The notes beneath the pieces were generated by a model. That model did no database searches and was not told the DNA's origin. It was given only the letters and a program-made list of their open reading frames with translations. A stretch of DNA of 13,767 nucleotides from Chrysochromulina tobinii. Taxonomy: Eukaryota; Haptophyta; Prymnesiales; Chrysochromulinaceae. Shown one piece after another: positions 1 through 7,425 of this stretch. The position numbers and the translations under genes were made by a program. Every line of letters begins with the position of its first letter. Positions within the stretch are counted from its first letter, which is position 1. Location: contig JWZX01000813.1 of the NCBI GenBank assembly GCA_001275005.1, positions 1 through 13,767 on the forward strand. Direction: 5' to 3'.

Positions 1-395
1 CAAAGGGGCCTTTAGGGACCCTCACACAACACTAGTTCACACATAGTTAGTCAAGCCAACTTGGTACGCCGATCGTATGTTTAATACGACAACCAAGACA
101 CCGGACCGGCGTACATACGTGTGCGGTTACAACTAGCTCGGGGACCCCTGGACCCCCTTGTCACACGCAGAAGTCTGTGTTAGTCAGATGTTTCCCCTCA
201 CCACACCACCGTGGTCTCAAGGGACGGTATACTTTCAGAGGCGCCGCCCTTGCGCCTTGGTGCTTGGAAATGAGCTACGAAACGAACACAAGCGCTATAA
301 TGGACCCGAGACGCCCGGGTGAACAAGAAAGGCGGTTCGCTTTTAAGCCCGGCCGTCCACGTTGGTATCCTATCGGTGATCGCGGTGATGGTTCC
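1..395. other. Gene-free left flank, downstream of the glomulin-like gene
   Basis: I see no convincing coding region here. The frames that are open give Arg/Cys/His-rich products without domain character. The stretch is less GC-rich than the gene beside it and contains small G/C-run palindromes (an AGGGACCCT near 13-21 and GGGGACCCC near 139-147). It probably holds the 3' UTR of the minus-strand gene that stops at 396, plus intergenic DNA. No tRNA or rRNA pattern was found. Confidence 0.5.
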
Positions 396-2600
396 TCAAT
401 CCACACGCACCACATCCGCTGCGGCCGCGGCCACAACCGCTGTAAACTCCTTGCAGATCTCCATCGTGCGTGCTGCCACGTCAGTTGCCACATGAAGATG
501 CGTAAAGTCGAGTCGCAGCTGGCCCAGGCTCTCGGGCGCTGTCGTGGGCACGGGGGAGCAGCGCTCGGCGCAGCGCTCGGCGGCGTTAACCTGTGCCCAC
601 AGCGTGTCCATGCGCCGCCGAATCCACGCGTCGACATGCACGAGCGTCTCGCGCTGCAGCCGCACGACAGCGGCGCGATCGAGGGCCGCGTGCAGCGTAG
701 GGTGGGGTGCGGACGCGCGCTGCAGGAGCAAGCGCACGAGGTTGAGGGCGCCCATGAGCGCATCGAGTGAATCTAGTGGGTCAGTCTGCTCGCCCGCGCG
801 CGGCACCGCAAGCAGCGGCTCCACGAGCTCGAGCAGTGCCGACGCTGTGAACACTGCCGGCGCCGACGCTGTGAACACAGCCGGCGCCGACGCTGTGAAC
901 ACCGCCGGCGCCGACGCTGTGAACACCGCCGGCGCTGACTCAGCGAACACCGCCGGCGCCGACTCAGCCGCCTCACGCAGATGCTCTTCCTTGAGGCGGT
1001 GGATTAGCAGTGCGACCACGTTGGGGAATGGGCAAGCGCTTAGGAGCCCCTTGAGCAGACGGAAGCGCTCAGGCTCGGTCCACGCCCAAAGCAACCGGCG
1101 CAGTGTCTTGTACCCGCCCGTCCTCTCCGACTGCTGTGCGCTGTTCGCCATGTGCGTCGTGAGCGCCCGTACTGCCAGCTCGACGCGCCGCCCCTCCTTG
1201 GCGCACACGAGCGAGCCTGGGGCCACGGCGCGCCCGGCCCAGTCCAGCAGGCGCAGCGCCGCGGCGCCGTGCCGGGCACTCCGCAGCAGCGGCTCTGCCA
1301 GCGCCGCGGCGAAGGCGAGCGCAGCCGAAGGCGAGCGCTCGGCCTTGAGCGCGAGGAGCAACGCGTCGTGCCGGGCACTTGGCGAGCCAGAGGCGTCGTG
1401 CCGGGCACTGGGCGAGCCGGCGCCCTCGCCAGAGGCTGCAACGCCGTCGCCACCGATGCGGACGACGGCGCTCGCGACAGCGCTCGCCGCAGTGGCAGCC
1501 CCTGCGCCCACGACGGCGCCCGACACCGCCGCCCCAGTGCCCAGCGGCGCCGTCGTGGGCGCCACCTCCTCGAGGCACGGAGCGCTGCTCAGGTAGAGCG
1601 CCATGCCGAGCGCTGGCCACGTGGCCAGCGCCGAGCTCGCGGGCTCGTCGCTGGGGCCATCGTCCGCTGCCGGCGGAGCGGTTGCATGCGGTCCGGCTGC
1701 CGGCGGAGCGGTTGCATGCGGTCCAGCTGCCGGCGGAGCGGTTGCATGCGGTCCGGCTGCCGGCGGAGCGGTTGCATGCGGTCCAGCTGCCGGCGGAGCG
1801 GTTGCATGCGGTCCGGCTGCCGGAGCGAGGTGTGCCTCCACTTCTGCCAGTCGAGGCTCGATCGCATCGAGCAGCTCGTGGGCGCGGGCAACGAGCGCGC
1901 GCCGCTCGGCACCGCCGTTCGAGGCCAGCTCGAGTGCCCGCCACAGGAAGCCTAGGAGCAGCTGCCGGGCGCGCTGTGCTCCCGCGTCCGCCCGATAGGA
2001 CGCGTCCGCTCGATAGGACGCGTCCGCTCGATAGGACGCGTCCGCCCGATCGGACTGCGCATCCCCGCACTCCGATGGGACAGCTGCAGCCGCCTCCGGT
2101 GCTAGCGGGGCGACGCTCTCGAGCAGCGCCGCGAGCAAGTGGAAGGACGCGGGTTTCGAATCCTTGCTACATGCCTCCTCCTCATCGTCCCAGCCATCGC
2201 CGGGCCACGCGTCGTCCAAGTAGCGCGCACCGAGCGATTCGAGGCACGTGCAAGCGAACTCAGCGCGCTTGCGCGTGAGGCGTGGCAGGACGGTCGGGAC
2301 GGCGCGGAGCAAGAGGAGCTGCAAGGGAGGCGATGGAGCCTTTCCAAAAGCCTCGAATACCATGCAGATCACCTCACGTGGGTTGGCCGACCGCGCGAGC
2401 GTGCCAATGATCACCTCGGCCGCCTTGAGGCACTCGGAGGACATGGAGCCATGCGCAAGGGCCGCGTCGAAGAAATCAAAGCTGCGGGCGTCAAGGAGCT
2501 CGGCATGGGCGTCGGCGCGCGCCAGTGCTGCAATCGACGTCAGCGCAGGTGCGACGGACGTGTGGAGGAGCTCGAGCGCGCAGTCCAGCTCGGCTTCCAT
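396..2600 (-). CDS. Glomulin / ALF4-like HEAT-type protein (probable cullin-RING ligase regulator)
   Basis: Single open frame of 734 codons, read from the ATG at 2600 in a GGGATGG context; the frame extends six codons further up but only to a GTG. I recognise the glomulin family (animal GLMN, plant ALF4) from the C-terminal third. A helical block with CPFPNVVALLIHRLKEE lies near residues 515-545. A segment reading LMGALNLVRLLLQ follows near 610-620, and a terminal helix pair contains QLRLDFTHLHVATDV. Animal glomulin binds the RBX1 RING and blocks E2 access to SCF-type ubiquitin ligases; the same role here is inferred. The family is usually near 600 residues, and the excess length is low-complexity insertion: four in-frame minisatellites in the middle and C-terminal parts. 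No intron is needed. It is divergent from the TBC gene at 2811. An alternative is another ARM/HEAT protein, but the order of conserved blocks favours glomulin. Confidence 0.7.
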   Translation of the reverse strand: MEAELDCALELLHTSVAPALTSIAALARADAHAELLDARSFDFFDAALAHGSMSSECLKAAEVIIGTLARSANPREVICMVFEAFGKAPSPPLQLLLLRAVPTVLPRLTRKRAEFACTCLESLGARYLDDAWPGDGWDDEEEACSKDSKPASFHLLAALLESVAPLAPEAAAAVPSECGDAQSDRADASYRADASYRADASYRADAGAQRARQLLLGFLWRALELASNGGAERRALVARAHELLDAIEPRLAEVEAHLAPAAGPHATAPPAAGPHATAPPAAGPHATAPPAAGPHATAPPAAGPHATAPPAADDGPSDEPASSALATWPALGMALYLSSAPCLEEVAPTTAPLGTGAAVSGAVVGAGAATAASAVASAVVRIGGDGVAASGEGAGSPSARHDASGSPSARHDALLLALKAERSPSAALAFAAALAEPLLRSARHGAAALRLLDWAGRAVAPGSLVCAKEGRRVELAVRALTTHMANSAQQSERTGGYKTLRRLLWAWTEPERFRLLKGLLSACPFPNVVALLIHRLKEEHLREAAESAPAVFAESAPAVFTASAPAVFTASAPAVFTASAPAVFTASALLELVEPLLAVPRAGEQTDPLDSLDALMGALNLVRLLLQRASAPHPTLHAALDRAAVVRLQRETLVHVDAWIRRRMDTLWAQVNAAERCAERCSPVPTTAPESLGQLRLDFTHLHVATDVAARTMEICKEFTAVVAAAAADVVRVD
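841..960. repeat. 24-bp minisatellite, 5 units, coding
   Basis: Five 24-base units start at 841, 865, 889, 913 and 937. The last unit differs most (gactcagcg for gacgctgtg). In the minus-strand glomulin-like gene they encode a repeating octapeptide of the type TASAPAVF. The period is a multiple of three, so copy-number change keeps the frame. Confidence 0.9.
1363..1420. repeat. 30-bp duplication, 2 units, coding
   Basis: Two copies of a 30-base unit start with gcgtcgtgccgggcact at 1363 and 1393. On the minus strand they encode SPSARHDA twice, separated by SG. This is a separate array from the other three in the same gene. Confidence 0.85.
1663..1824. repeat. 30-bp minisatellite with 60-bp higher-order period, coding
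   Basis: Five near-perfect 30-base units of the form gcggttgcatgcggtccRgctgccggcgga, where R alternates G, A, G, A, G along the array. The true homogenised unit is therefore 60 bases. The minus strand reads PPAAGPHATA repeated. Ends are approximate because the flanking units are truncated. Confidence 0.92.
1984..2055. repeat. 18-bp minisatellite, 4 units, coding
   Basis: Four 18-base units (gcgtccgcYcgatagga plus c) start at 1984, 2002, 2020 and 2038. They encode a YRADAS hexapeptide on the minus strand inside the glomulin-like protein. The final unit has tag changed to tcg, which replaces the Tyr codon. Confidence 0.9.
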
Positions 2601-2810
2601 CCCCACGCACGGCCCCACGAGCGCGGTTTGTTACGGCTGTGAAAGGAAACAAGCTCCAAGAGTAAGAAAAGTTCGAGCGCCCACGCGCTGTTTTTCCGAG
2701 CGCTGTAACGGCGTACCTGCATCTTTGCGCTAAAGCCCAGGTTCTGTCTCGGTCAGGTCGTGCGGCGGCCTGCAATAGACGCGGCTTTCGGTTGCGTGTT
2801 GCCAGGCACC
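2601..2810. promoter_or_regulatory. Divergent spacer between glomulin-like and TBC genes
   Basis: About 210 bases separate the two start codons (2600 minus, 2811 plus), so both promoters and both 5' UTRs must lie here. It contains an A/T-richer patch (2640-2700) with a short T run. I see no clear TATA box or named operator. Co-regulation of the pair is possible but not shown. Confidence 0.45.
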
Positions 2811-4351
2811 ATGGTGGAGCCAACCTCCGCAGGTGTGCGGCTAACGACGCTCCCGCTGGTGTCCGACCAGGTTCGGGGCGAGACCACCATCATCTCGGTG
2901 CACAAGAAATCCAAGGACGTCAAAGTTGGCCTTGAGATGGGCTACTCTAAGGACGGCCGATGGCTCGTCATCTCGGAAATCCATCCGAATACCCTGTGCT
3001 CGACCTTCTCCGAGCTCAAGAAGGGCGCCAAGCTGCTCGACGTCGAGGCTGACGGCGTGCTGCACCGGCATCCCTCGCTGCAGCAGGCGGTCGTGCTGAT
3101 CGCTGGAGCCGTGGGAGACCTGCGCCTGACGATCATGCCGCTGCTCGACCGTTACGGGTTCATCGTCTCCATGGAGGAGTTCCTCGCCCATTCAGTCACG
3201 CGCGACATGGTGCGCGAGGAGAACATACAGCTCAAGAAGTGGCAGAAGCGCGCGGCGACGCCCAAGGCTTGGCAAGAGTATGCGAGTCGCAAGCCGGACA
3301 AGCTGCGCAAACGCATCCGCGAGGGCGTGCCGGACGCAGTGCGCGGCTTCGTGTGGAAGCTGCTCGCGGCAGCTCGCTCGTCGCCCGAGTTCCGGCAAGC
3401 CACCACGTGGCATGAGCTCGTCGCAAAGGCAGCCGACATTGCAGAAGATCACGCCGTCCAGATCGATAAGGACGTGCCCCGGACGATGACGGAGCACATC
3501 TACTTCCGCTCGGCGGGCAAAACGGGCCAGGAGGCGCTCGCTCGTCTCCTCAAGTGCTACGCGGCCTACCACCCGGAGCTCGGGTACACCCAAGGTATGT
3601 CGAGCTACGCCGCGGTGCTCTTGCTCTACATGACGGAAGAGGATGCGTTTTGGACGTTTGCCACGCTCATGAAGAGCTGTGGGCTGGTCGGCCTCTTTGT
3701 CGACGGCTTCCCGCTCCTCTTCCACCACTACGACGTGTGGCAGCAGCTCATCCAGAAGCACCTGCCTAAAGTGGACAAGCACATCAAGCAGGAGCTGCTT
3801 CAGTTCCTCGGTATGGACATGAAGGAGTACAACCAGATCGTCAAGGAGCAGTCACCGATGCGCTCCATGCTCCCCTCAATGTACACCACCTATTGGTTCC
3901 AGTCGATGGTCGTAGGCGGAGACAACCCGGCGCCGTCCGCCGTCGCGCCGCGCCTGATGGACTGCATCCTGCTCGATGGGCACTTGGGAGTGATCTTCCA
4001 ATTCGGGTTGGCATTGCTCAAGAGTCACGAGAAGGAGGTGAGCCTCACTGATTGCATCCCTCATCAGCCATTGATTGCCATCCCTCATCAGCTGCTCAAG
4101 AGTCACGAGAAGGAGGTGAGCCTCACTGATTGCGCTCCTGAGTGCGTGACTGAGTGCGTTCCTGATAGCAATTCTTTGCCTCCCTGATCGCCACTGATTG
4201 CATCCCTCATCAGCTGCTCAAGCTACGCGGCGACTCGCTCGCGAACGCGTTGCGCACGCTGCCCACGCGATGCGGCGACTTTGAGGCACTGCTCGAGAAG
4301 GCGCACGAGTACAAAATAGCCGACAAGACCTTGCAGGGCCCTATGGAGTGA
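2811..4351 (+). CDS. Rab GTPase-activating protein: PDZ-like domain plus TBC domain
   Basis: Start is the ATG in accATGG at 2811; the frame extends upstream only to a GTG. Exon 1 is 2811-4037 (409 codons) and the last exon is 4214-4351, ending in TGA. A 24-base mini-exon (4092-4115) may be included, giving 462 residues instead of 454. Residues about 28-105 resemble a PDZ fold (VGLEMGYSKDGRWLVISEI ... GAKLLDVEADGV). The TBC domain follows from about residue 180, with both catalytic fingers present: IDKDVPR with Arg224, and YTQG with Gln261. Such proteins speed GTP hydrolysis on Rab GTPases in membrane traffic, and the intact fingers suggest an active GAP. The segment after the Q-finger has an unusual QFLGMDMKEYNQIVKEQSPM linker. 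The splice restores ALLKSHEKE-LLKLRGDSL, the expected C-terminal helix of a TBC domain. The Rab target cannot be told from the sequence. Confidence 0.85.
4038..4091 (+). other. Intron 1 of the TBC gene
   Basis: GT-AG intron of 54 bases, phase 0: GAG|gtgagc at the donor and cctcatcag|CTGCTC at the acceptor. It contains two copies of a TGATTGC...CCCTCATCAG block (4048-4067 and 4071-4091), and each ends in a usable AG. The true splice may instead run directly from 4038 to 4213, skipping the 24-base mini-exon. Confidence 0.65.
4116..4213 (+). other. Intron 2 of the TBC gene
   Basis: GT-AG, 98 bases, phase 0. The donor at 4116 is an exact copy of the donor at 4038, because 4015-4055 is duplicated at 4093-4133 (41/41 bases). 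The acceptor ends with the shared 20-base block ctgattgcatccctcatcag (4194-4213). Removal joins the frame to LLKLRGDSLANALRT, and the stop is at 4349-4351. In-frame stops inside the segment rule out read-through. Confidence 0.7.
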
Positions 4352-4511
4352 TGGGAGGCTGCGAGCGATGAGGAACAGCCGTCGCCGAAACCCGAAAGGT
4401 GATGGAGACGACCACGTGTCACGCACCTCAATCGCCCCTCGGTGTCTGTGACCCGCCAAGTTTGAAATACATGCGTATTAGGAATTGGAATTCCGCAACA
4501 TAGGAAGGCCT
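4352..4511 (+). promoter_or_regulatory. Spacer and 5' leader before the beta-lactamase-like gene
   Basis: A short intergenic stretch between two co-directional genes. It holds a CACGTG palindrome at 4413-4418 (a G-box/E-box core bound by bHLH or bZIP factors in many eukaryotes), about 95 bases before the start. It also holds a tiny upstream reading frame (ATG 4471, stop 4501-4503) ending just before the main ATG at 4512. Regulatory roles are inferred only from position. Confidence 0.35.
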
Positions 4512-6508
4512 ATGGGGGTTTTGTTCGCACCCTTGTGCGCTCTTGCAAGCAGCGTGCTAGCGCAACCGCGCGAGATGTACGCCTCGGATGACCCGAGCGG
4601 CCTGCAGGAGAAGCTACAAAGCATCGTCGACTTCCACAGCGCCTTCTGGAACTGCAGCTTCTCCTTTGCTGTGCACAACGATACGATGGAAATCGCGGTG
4701 GCAGCGGGCGCGAACGACTGGGCCAAACCCACCACGAGCAGACTTACGCCCAACAGCCAGATCCCGATGGGCTCAACTACCAAGATGTACACTGCGGTGT
4801 CCGTGGTGCGTCTTGCTGAGGCCGGTACCATTCACCTCGACCAGCCGGTAGCTCCGTTGGTCGACAAGTACCTCGCCAAGCCGATGCCGTGCGAGCAGGC
4901 CCCGGCCTATTGTGAGGTCGAATGCGCGCCGATCTCATACTGCTTCGTGCAGCCTGAGCCCGCCTGCTCCAATACAACCGATGAGACTTACAACAAGTGC
5001 TCCTACTGCCTGCGCTACTTGCACTGCTACCCCAGCAAGGGGCGGCCGACTGCGGTGACCGTTCTCAACCTATGGAAGAACGACGCGCGCATCGAGAAGG
5101 TGACGTTTCGGCACATCCTCAGCATGAGCTCGGGGCTCAGGGACTACTACGACACGCCCGGCGGCACCGATTGGCTCTACTACTCCGTGCTGAACTCGAC
5201 GCGCGATGTGGAACCTCTCGAGTATCTCGTGGAGCAGGACAAGTCGTTCCTCTTCTCTCCGGGCGAGGAGATCGTCGTGCCCGCGGGCCAGCCGGGCGCG
5301 GGACAGACGGTGCGACGCGGAGCCTACTCGACGAACGCGTACTCGCTCATAGGGCTAGCTCTCGCCGGCCTATTTGAGCTCGATGACTGGGCGCAGCTCG
5401 ACCAGCGATCGCTTGCGTGGGGTAGGCATCTACCAGCCGACGACGCGACCCTGTTCCCCACACGTGGCACTTGCCTGAGCCAGCCAGGAATCGCGCACCA
5501 GTACACCTCAGTCACCGAGAACGAGACCTTCGTCGACATCTCGAACCACTCGTGCCTCAATTCTTGGATGGGGGGGAACATCGCGCCGCGCCCAATGGAT
5601 GTGGCACGCTTCACCTTCGCCGCCTTCCGTAACGACGCGAAGGCTTTGATCATGACCTGATGGCCTCTGATTGCACCTGACATTCCGTAACGACATTCCG
5701 TAACGACTCGAGCTCGACATCAGGTAACGACTCGAAGGGCCTCCTCAGCGCGCGGTCGCTCACCCAGATGCTCAACTACCACCCGCTCACTGACGAGTTT
5801 GCCCAATACAAATTGGCGTACGGGCTAGGGCTTGAGGGCCGGTGGGGTTCCACAGGAACAGGCCAGCCGTTTGACGTGTGTGGACTCGAAGCGTATGGCC
5901 ACGCGGGCCTTGATTACGGCTCGGGCGCAATGCTGAGCTTCTACCTGCCGCTCCTGCGGCTGGGCATCTCGCTGGCGACCACTTCGGCCGCTCGAATGGG
6001 TGGGGCGACTGCAGGCATGAACTGCTCGCGCCCGTACAAGCAGCTCCAGTACGCAGTCAGCACAGTCCAGGGCGCGCTGGCAAGTGCTCACCACGGCGCC
6101 TGCCCTCCCCACAGGTACGCTGCGAGTGCGGTCCAGGGCGCGCTCGTGCGTGCCGTCTTCGAGGACGCGGGCATGGTCTCCACCTGCCCAGTGGCCAACT
6201 TCACAGTACCAACCGCGGCCGAGTGTGAAGATGCGCCTACAGTGGGCACCCTGCACGGCGAAGACTTGCACTGCCCCGACCTCTTTTGGTTTGCGGCTCA
6301 GAGACCATCTCGGCTGGACGCGAGCTCCGCATGCACTGCATGGCTCTCCCATCGCTCGCTCCAGATGCTCACGCAGGACCTCCCTGGCTACCTCCCCCCC
6401 ATCGGCGTCGATCCGAGCACTGTGGCGATCGATTTGTGCTTGGGCTCGTGCGGCGACGTCGGTGCTGGCCCGTGCTGGCTGCGGCAAAAGGTGGACCCTT
6501 GGTGCTAG
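4512..6508 (+). CDS. Secreted class-C beta-lactamase-fold serine hydrolase
   Basis: Exons 4512-5628, 5724-6048 and 6115-6508 give 611 residues; if the in-frame second intron is retained, 633. The first ATG of the frame starts a clean signal peptide (MGVLFAPLCALASSVLA, cleavage before Gln). Motifs of the beta-lactamase/penicillin-binding superfamily (PF00144 type) appear in order. These are the nucleophile motif Ser88-Thr-Thr-Lys91, Tyr272-Ser-Thr-Asn275 in a YSTNAYSLIG context, and His432-Ala-Gly in GHAGLDYG. The three catalytic elements are complete only if exons 1 and 2 are joined, which supports the splice. Eukaryotic members include LACTB-like proteases and esterases, so the substrate is unknown and antibiotic resistance is not implied. 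Odd features are an 8-Cys insert between the first two motifs (residues about 126-172), several NxT/S sites, and a Cys-rich tail ending in Cys. These suggest an extracellular disulfide-bonded protein. Confidence 0.83.
5629..5723 (+). other. Intron 1 of the beta-lactamase-like gene
   Basis: GT-AG, 95 bases, phase 1: TTCC|gtaacgac at the donor and gacatcag|GTAACGAC at the acceptor. Splicing changes a frame that stops at 5658-5660 into one reading FRNDSKGLLSARSLTQML, continuous with the HxG-motif exon. Four copies of gtaacgac occur (5629, 5687, 5700, 5724), and the longer ttccgtaacgac occurs at 5625, 5683 and 5696, so the junction sequence is repeated through the intron. Confidence 0.75.
6049..6114 (+). 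other. Probable in-frame intron 2 of the beta-lactamase-like gene
   Basis: 66 bases, a multiple of three and without stops, so it can be read through. Donor CTCCA|gtacgc and acceptor ctccccacag|GTACGC are both good. The intron start and the following exon are similar over about 32 bases and share an exact ggtccagggcgcgct-like core, so read-through would give YAVSTVQGAL and YAASAVQGAL in tandem. Transcript data would decide. Confidence 0.55.
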
Positions 6509-6531
6509 TGCTCCTACTCTGCCACTCCTGA

Positions 6532-6621
6532 CGCCCTCGTGCCATGGGCAGCTGCCAGTGCGTGTGCGTGACGAAACCGTGACGAAACCGCCCTCGTGCC
6601 ATGGGCTGCTGCCAGTGCGTG
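6532..6621 (+). repeat. 33-bp direct duplication spaced by a GACGAAACC pair
   Basis: 6532-6564 and 6589-6621 match at 32 of 33 bases (cgccctcgtgccatgggcWg...). The spacer contains gacgaaaccgt twice. The second copy carries an ATG at 6601 in a gccATGG context, a possible start for the downstream SGNH-like gene. Confidence 0.85.
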
Positions 6622-6805
6622 CGTATCTCCTCCAGTCGGCATTGGACGCCCTGGTTTCGGTTGGCACGTTTCAGACCAGCACCCGAAGCAACGAAACAGT
6701 GACGAAACCGTGAAGTTGCCCATGAAGCTGACGAAACCGTGACGAAACCGCCCTCACACGAAGCAACGAAACCGTGACGAAACCGATCTCACCCGAAGCA
6801 ACGAA
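6570..6805 (+). repeat. Dispersed GTGACGAAACC repeats with acccgaagcaacgaaac copies
   Basis: The 9-mer gacgaaacc recurs at 6570, 6581, 6701, 6730, 6741 and about 6776. A longer unit, acMcgaagcaacgaaac, recurs near 6681, 6757 and 6790. The units are not in strict tandem but form clusters between segments that read as protein. This looks like expanded intron or intergenic sequence around a multi-exon gene. Confidence 0.75.
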
Positions 6806-7262
6806 ACCGTGTGGATCCCCGCGAGCATCGGCGAGCGACTTCCTTCACTCCGGCCCTGGGCCATGGGCAGCGACCGCCTTTCGGAACCGCTCCCTGCTGG
6901 TGCTGGGAGATTCCAATCTGCGACTCTTGGCATGGCACCTCCTCGTGTATAACCATGCAGATGTACCTCAGCAGGCGATGAAGGACAACCTACTCCACCA
7001 GCCTGGATGGGTATTTGCCGATGCCTTGCTGTGCGGGCGGCACGGCTCCGGATGCTGGAACTGTTCCGTGTGTTGCCACCCGCTCAACCAAAGGACAAGG
7101 TCCGATGGTCGACTCATCAACTTGTCAACCAACAAGACCTGTCCCGGAGGCCCCCATCGCCCATGGTGCCAGTGCGCTGTGAGCCCCTGGATTCTGGGTG
7201 GCGTCGCGCATGCAGCCGCCAATTGTGACGCTCGGCTTCAGCTGGAAATTCGAGCTCGGCAG
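6774..7262 (+). CDS. SGNH/GDS-motif esterase-like gene, partial model
   Basis: The clearest exon reads AFRNRSLLVLGDSNLRLLAW from about 6876 to 6940. This matches the block I GDSxxR motif of SGNH/PC-esterase-type enzymes, where Ser is the nucleophile. It continues through a Cys-rich stretch (CGRHGSGCWNCSVCC) to WCQCA at 7178. A 37-base GT-AG intron (7179-7215) then moves the frame to PPIVTLGFSWKFELG, which is far more protein-like than read-through. The start is unresolved: the frame has no ATG of its own, and a start at 6601 (MGCCQCVRISSSR) spliced across the repeats is only one option. The end is also unresolved, within the 22-base repeats at 7252-7312. The Cys content suggests a secreted or lumenal protein. 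No catalytic Asp-His block is identified, so it may be a fragment or decayed copy. Confidence 0.4.
7179..7215 (+). other. Probable 37-base intron in the SGNH-like gene
   Basis: Donor TGCGCT|gtgagcccc and acceptor cgcgcatgcag|CCGCCA, phase 0. Removing it swaps a weak C-terminus (HAAANCDARLQ) for PPIVTLGFSWKFELG. The length is close to the 35-base intron at 10226, which supports a genome able to splice very short introns. Confidence 0.5.
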
Positions 7263-7312
7263 TGACGAAACCCGAGCTCGGTAGTGACGAAACCCGAGCT
7301 CGGCTGTGACGA
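7252..7312 (+). repeat. 22-bp tandem repeat at a likely splice junction
   Basis: The unit gagctcggYagtgacgaaaccc starts at 7252, 7274 and 7296 (the third is partial, with gctgtgacgac). The first copy is the end of the FELG exon plus a possible gtgacg donor. The run ends in ctttctcag at 7313-7321, a good acceptor. Copies of gtgacg give several alternative donors in different phases, so the downstream frame is not settled. Confidence 0.75.
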
Positions 7313-7425
7313 CTTTCTCAGGCGCTCGCGTTTCGTGTGGCCGTGTACGAGTTACTGTATGCTACTGTATGAGCGGTATCAACAAAACATCATCACCGTG
7401 TACGTGCGGCACGACGAGTCAGGTA

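Noticed and set aside
1-160. G/C-run palindromes considered as transposon ends
   Set aside because: Arms are short and imperfect, and there is no transposase or target-site duplication in view.
544-1596. Plus-strand frame of about 350 codons opposite the glomulin-like gene
   Set aside because: Antisense shadow, Ser/Arg/Ala-rich and broken, while the minus strand shows glomulin blocks over the same DNA.
2145-2165. Sequence gggtttcgaatcc resembling a tRNA T-arm
   Set aside because: No matching acceptor, D or anticodon arms nearby, and it lies inside the glomulin-like coding frame.
3588-3602. Perfect-looking splice donor caag|gtatgt within the TBC gene
   Set aside because: It encodes the catalytic TQGMS motif and the frame continues correctly; using it would remove the Q-finger.
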